Assembly: GCA_030152145.1 (NCBI GenBank)
Contig: JASLIL010000033.1
Span: forward strand, 1 to 26,341
Length of the DNA stretch: 26,341 nt
Direction: 5' to 3'
Origin: Tissierellales bacterium
GTDB lineage: Bacteria; Bacillota; Clostridia; Tissierellales; JASKZW01
Part shown: piece by piece, positions 24,554-26,341 of the stretch
Position numbering within the stretch: position 1 is the first letter of the stretch
Layout: every line of letters starts with the position of its first letter
Made by a program: the position numbers and the translations under genes
Notes under the pieces: model-generated
The model's database searches: none
Told to the model about the DNA's origin: nothing
The model's input: the letters and a program-made list of their open reading frames with translations, nothing else

Positions 24554-24627
24554 TGGAGGCGGCACCCAGATTTGAACTGGGGGTAAAGGCTTTGCAGGCC
24601 TCTGCCTTACCACTTGGCTATGCCGCC
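24554..24627 (-). tRNA. tRNA-Cys (GCA)
   Basis: The 74-base gene has encoded CCA. The acceptor stem is GGCGGCA/TGCCGCC, the T arm is CCCAGTTCAAATCTGGG, and the anticodon loop in GGCCTGCAAAGCC has anticodon GCA. It is the third gene of a three-tRNA operon. Confidence 0.97.
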
Positions 24628-24640
24628 ATATTAAAATTAA

Positions 24641-24715
24641 TGGAGCGGAAGACGAGATTCGAACTCGCGACCCTCGCCTTGGCAAGGCGATGCTCTACCA
24701 CTGAGCCACTTCCGC
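24641..24715 (-). tRNA. tRNA-Gly (GCC)
   Basis: The 75-base gene has encoded CCA. The acceptor is GCGGAAG/CTTCCGC, the T arm is GCGAGTTCGAATCTCGT, and the anticodon arm CGCCTTGCCAAGGCG has anticodon GCC. It is the second gene of the operon. Confidence 0.98.
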
Positions 24716-24718
24716 AGA

Positions 24719-24794
24719 TGGTGCCCAGAGGCGGAATCGAACCACCGACACGGAGATTTTCAGTCTCCTGCTCTACCGACTGAGCTATCTGGGC
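24719..24794 (-). tRNA. tRNA-Phe (GAA)
   Basis: The 76-base gene has encoded CCA. The acceptor is GCCCAGA/TCTGGGC, the D arm is GCTCAGTCGGTAGAGC, the anticodon arm GGAGACTGAAAATCTCC has anticodon GAA, and the T arm is CGGTGGTTCGATTCCGCC. It is the first gene after the operon promoter; only 3 bases separate it from tRNA-Gly. Confidence 0.98.
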
Positions 24795-24816
24795 ACAACT
24801 TTTTGCTACATTTATT

Positions 24817-24845
24817 ACTATACATTAAAATTTTATAATTGTCAA
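24817..24845 (-). promoter_or_regulatory. Promoter of the tRNA operon
   Basis: TTGACA (24840-24845) and TATAGT (24817-24822) with a 17-base spacer. The -35 begins 9 bases after the hslO stop, and no terminator separates them, so some hslO read-through into the tRNAs is possible. Confidence 0.88.
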
Positions 24846-24854
24846 TACTTTTAA

Positions 24855-25724
24855 TTATTTTATCATTTCTTTTAAATCATCTGTTGTAAATACATGTTTT
24901 TCATTGCAAAAATGACATCCAAGCTCTGCCTGACCTTCCTCTATAAGGCTTTCTATTTCTTCTTTACCAAGACTAATTAAAGCTCTTTCCATTCTCTCTC
25001 TTGAGCAGTTACACTTAAATAGAAGTTCCTCCTTAGCCAAAACTTCAAATTCCAAGTCCTTAAATATATCAGAAGCTATATCTTCTGGAGTCATGCCTTC
25101 ATCTATCATAGTTGATATGGGTTTAGCTGCCTTTAGGATTTCTTCAAGAGCTTCTATTTCCTCTTCCTCAACATTAGGTAAAAGTTGAATCATATAGCCT
25201 CCTGCTGCCCTTATAGTCAGGTCCCTTTCTACTAGAACTCCCAGACTTATGGCAGATGGTTGCTGCTCTGATACATAGTAGTAATTAGCCAAATCTTCAG
25301 CTATTTCACCTGTTACAATGGGTGTTTGACCTGTATAGGGGTCCTTAAGTCCCAGGTCCTTAATAACTGTTAGGTAGCCATCCTGTCCTACTGCACCACC
25401 TACATTAAGCTTTCCATCTTCTCTATTTTCAAGATCTACATAGGGATTGTCTACATAGCCCTTAACCTCACCCCTGTTATTTCCAACAGTAACTACATTT
25501 CCTATAGGTCCATCTCCCTTTATTATAAGGGTTAGTGAATCGTCCTCATTTTTCATATCCTGACTCATCAAGGCATTTGCTGTTAGCATTCTACCAAGAG
25601 TAGCACTAGCTACTGGGCTAGTATTGTGAATTTTTCTAGCCTGATCTACCATCTTTGTAGTAGATGCCACAAAAAACCTCATAGACTTATTCTTATTTAT
25701 ACCTCTAATCATATAATCTTTCAT
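24855..25724 (-). CDS. hslO: Redox-regulated chaperone Hsp33
   Basis: The 289 residues comprise the Hsp33 N-terminal domain (TLIIKGDGPIGNVVTVGN, GYVDNP, VGGAVGQDGYLTVIKDLG) and a C-terminal redox switch. The four zinc-binding cysteines are C238 and C240 (CNC), and C270 and C273 (CHFC). In the family, oxidation forms disulfides, releases zinc and activates holdase activity that protects unfolded proteins. The ATG follows TTAGGAG. The intact switch in an apparently anaerobic lineage fits a role under oxygen or hypochlorite exposure. No clear separate promoter is seen, and the weak U tail of the csp terminator may allow read-through. Confidence 0.97.
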   Translation of the reverse strand: MKDYMIRGINKNKSMRFFVASTTKMVDQARKIHNTSPVASATLGRMLTANALMSQDMKNEDDSLTLIIKGDGPIGNVVTVGNNRGEVKGYVDNPYVDLENREDGKLNVGGAVGQDGYLTVIKDLGLKDPYTGQTPIVTGEIAEDLANYYYVSEQQPSAISLGVLVERDLTIRAAGGYMIQLLPNVEEEEIEALEEILKAAKPISTMIDEGMTPEDIASDIFKDLEFEVLAKEELLFKCNCSRERMERALISLGKEEIESLIEEGQAELGCHFCNEKHVFTTDDLKEMIK

Positions 25725-25772
25725 AAATAAACTCCTAACTAATCCTATATTTCTCTATCATATCTATTTATA

Positions 25773-25802
25773 CAATAATAAAGCCCCTTTTGCAAGGGGC
25801 TT
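25773..25802 (-). terminator. Terminator of csp
   Basis: AAGCCCCTT and AAGGGGCTT form a 9-bp perfect stem with a 4-base loop. The tail (TATTATTG) is only partly U-rich, so some read-through to hslO is plausible. Confidence 0.8.
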
Positions 25803-25825
25803 AATTGCTACATAAACATATTAGA

Positions 25826-26026
25826 TTAAAGTTTGTTTACATCTGTAGCTTGAGGACCTTTTTCTCCATCAACTATTTCGAACTCAACTTCTTGTCCTTC
25901 GTCTAAAGTTTTGAATCCTTCGTCTTGGATAGCTGAGTAATGTACGAATACGTCTTGTCCTTCTTCTGTTGAAATAAATCCGTATCCCTTTGTAGCATTA
26001 AACCATTTTACTGTACCTTTTACCAT
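25826..26026 (-). CDS. Cold-shock protein (CspA/CspB family)
   Basis: This 66-residue OB-fold nucleic-acid-binding protein starts at MVKGTVKWFN. RNP1 is KGYGFIS and RNP2 is DVFVHYSAI; the C-terminus is EKGPQATDVNKL. It binds single-stranded RNA/DNA and melts mRNA structure, acting as an RNA chaperone. The start is the ATG at 26026, 9 bases after GGAGG. An in-frame ATG at 26068 would add 14 residues not found in the family and lies upstream of that ribosome site, so I reject it. The leader is about 50 bases. The gene has its own promoter and terminator and so is probably expressed alone. Confidence 0.96.
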   Translation of the reverse strand: MVKGTVKWFNATKGYGFISTEEGQDVFVHYSAIQDEGFKTLDEGQEVEFEIVDGEKGPQATDVNKL

Positions 26027-26080
26027 TGAAACATTCCTCCAATACAACAATTTAAAGTAATAATTCATTACCTTAAATTT

Positions 26081-26110
26081 ATCATAACATAGTAGATATC
26101 ACTATGTCAA
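26081..26110 (-). promoter_or_regulatory. Promoter of csp with dyad in the spacer
   Basis: TTGACA (26105-26110) and TATGAT (26081-26086) are 18 bases apart, with TGT before the -10 (extended form). The spacer holds the inverted repeat CATAGT-N7-ACTATG (26088-26106), which overlaps the -35 edge. Confidence 0.8.
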
Positions 26111-26155
26111 ACATATTTGGAATCAAAACGACCTATAGAAAAGCCCTTTAGTATA

Positions 26156-26177
26156 GAGATTTTTTATCTTAAATCTC
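26156..26177 (-). other. Stem-loop after the methyltransferase gene
   Basis: GAGATTT and AAATCTC form a 7-bp stem with an 8-base loop, starting two bases after the stop codon. No U run follows, so termination here is doubtful. Confidence 0.35.
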
Positions 26178-26179
26178 CT

Positions 26180-26341
26180 TTACTTTATGGCTACAAATGT
26201 GAATCTGTCAGACTTTTCAGTAGAATCTGAAAATGTAAAACTATCATAGATTTTTATATTTTTAAAGCCATTTTTTTCTAATATTTTTTTAACAAGCTCT
26301 GGATAAAATATACCCTGGGCATGCTCCTCCCTAAATCTTTC
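26180..26341 (-). CDS. C-terminus of a probable class I SAM-dependent methyltransferase (cut at right edge)
   Basis: The last 53 codons of a minus-strand gene are visible, open to the window edge and ending at TAA (26180-26182). The sequence runs EEHAQGIFYPELVKKILEKN, then GFKNIKIYDSFTF, and ends DRFTFVAIK. An E-H-x-Q segment, a helix, GF-x-x-I-x-I-YD-x-FTF and a final strand with F-V-A-x-K is the usual C-terminal end of small class I methyltransferases. The catalytic SAM-binding part lies outside the window, so substrate and exact family are unknown. The csp promoter follows about 70 bases downstream. Confidence 0.65.
   Translation of the reverse strand, partial: ERFREEHAQGIFYPELVKKILEKNGFKNIKIYDSFTFSDSTEKSDRFTFVAIK

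Noticed and set aside
24452..24783. Short ORFs on both strands across 24452-24783
   Set aside because: They read through three clear tRNA genes; the translations are artefacts of tRNA sequence.
26027..26068. Upstream ATG of the csp gene (80 residues)
   Set aside because: It adds 14 residues absent from cold-shock proteins and lies upstream of the GGAGG that serves the ATG at 26026.
26131..26160. Second hairpin (CTATA/TATAG with inner pairs) after the methyltransferase gene
   Set aside because: The stem has a two-base mismatch and no U run; too weak to call a terminator.

Overview
The window is a low-GC, densely packed bacterial chromosome segment of core informational genes. Almost every gene lies on the minus strand and is read from high to low coordinates. 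Several features point to an anaerobic member of the Bacillota, most likely a Clostridia/Tissierellia relative: low GC, strong AGGAGG ribosome sites, T-box leaders, a YtxC-type sporulation-associated protein, a long U32/DUF3656 protein, and the order infC-rpmI-rplT / TrmH-like methylase-pheS-pheT-zapA-mutS2, which also occurs in Bacillus. The genus cannot be fixed from the sequence alone.

From the right edge in the direction of transcription: the C-terminus of a probable SAM methyltransferase (cut by the window edge); a cold-shock gene with its own promoter and terminator; hslO (Hsp33); a tRNA-Phe, tRNA-Gly, tRNA-Cys operon with a near-consensus promoter and a strong terminator; a DUF6873-like protein and a YtxC-like protein; hisS followed by an unknown membrane protein; thrS behind a Thr T-box; infC-rpmI-rplT behind an attenuated leader, with infC starting at AUU; ktrB-ktrA (K+ uptake) and an overlapping TrmH/SpoU rRNA methylase; pheS-pheT-zapA-U32-mutS2; argS behind an Arg T-box, with a one-base-spaced unknown gene; then a short plus-strand ORF convergent with it; and finally a B12-binding radical SAM protein coupled to a membrane protein that runs off the left edge.

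The theme is translation: four aminoacyl-tRNA synthetases (PheRS as two subunits), IF3, L35, L20, three tRNAs and an rRNA methylase. Control is readable in the DNA. There are two T-boxes with inferred specifier codons AGA (argS) and ACU (thrS), an L20-type attenuation leader for infC, and promoters with dyad symmetry at pheS, csp and thrS.

I found no CRISPR array, insertion sequence, phage gene, toxin-antitoxin pair or defence island. The genuinely open items are small: the unknown gene under arginine T-box control, the 65-codon plus-strand ORF, the membrane protein behind hisS, a tandem 13-bp TATAAT repeat before ktrB, and a perfect 30-bp palindromic terminator shared by two convergent genes.
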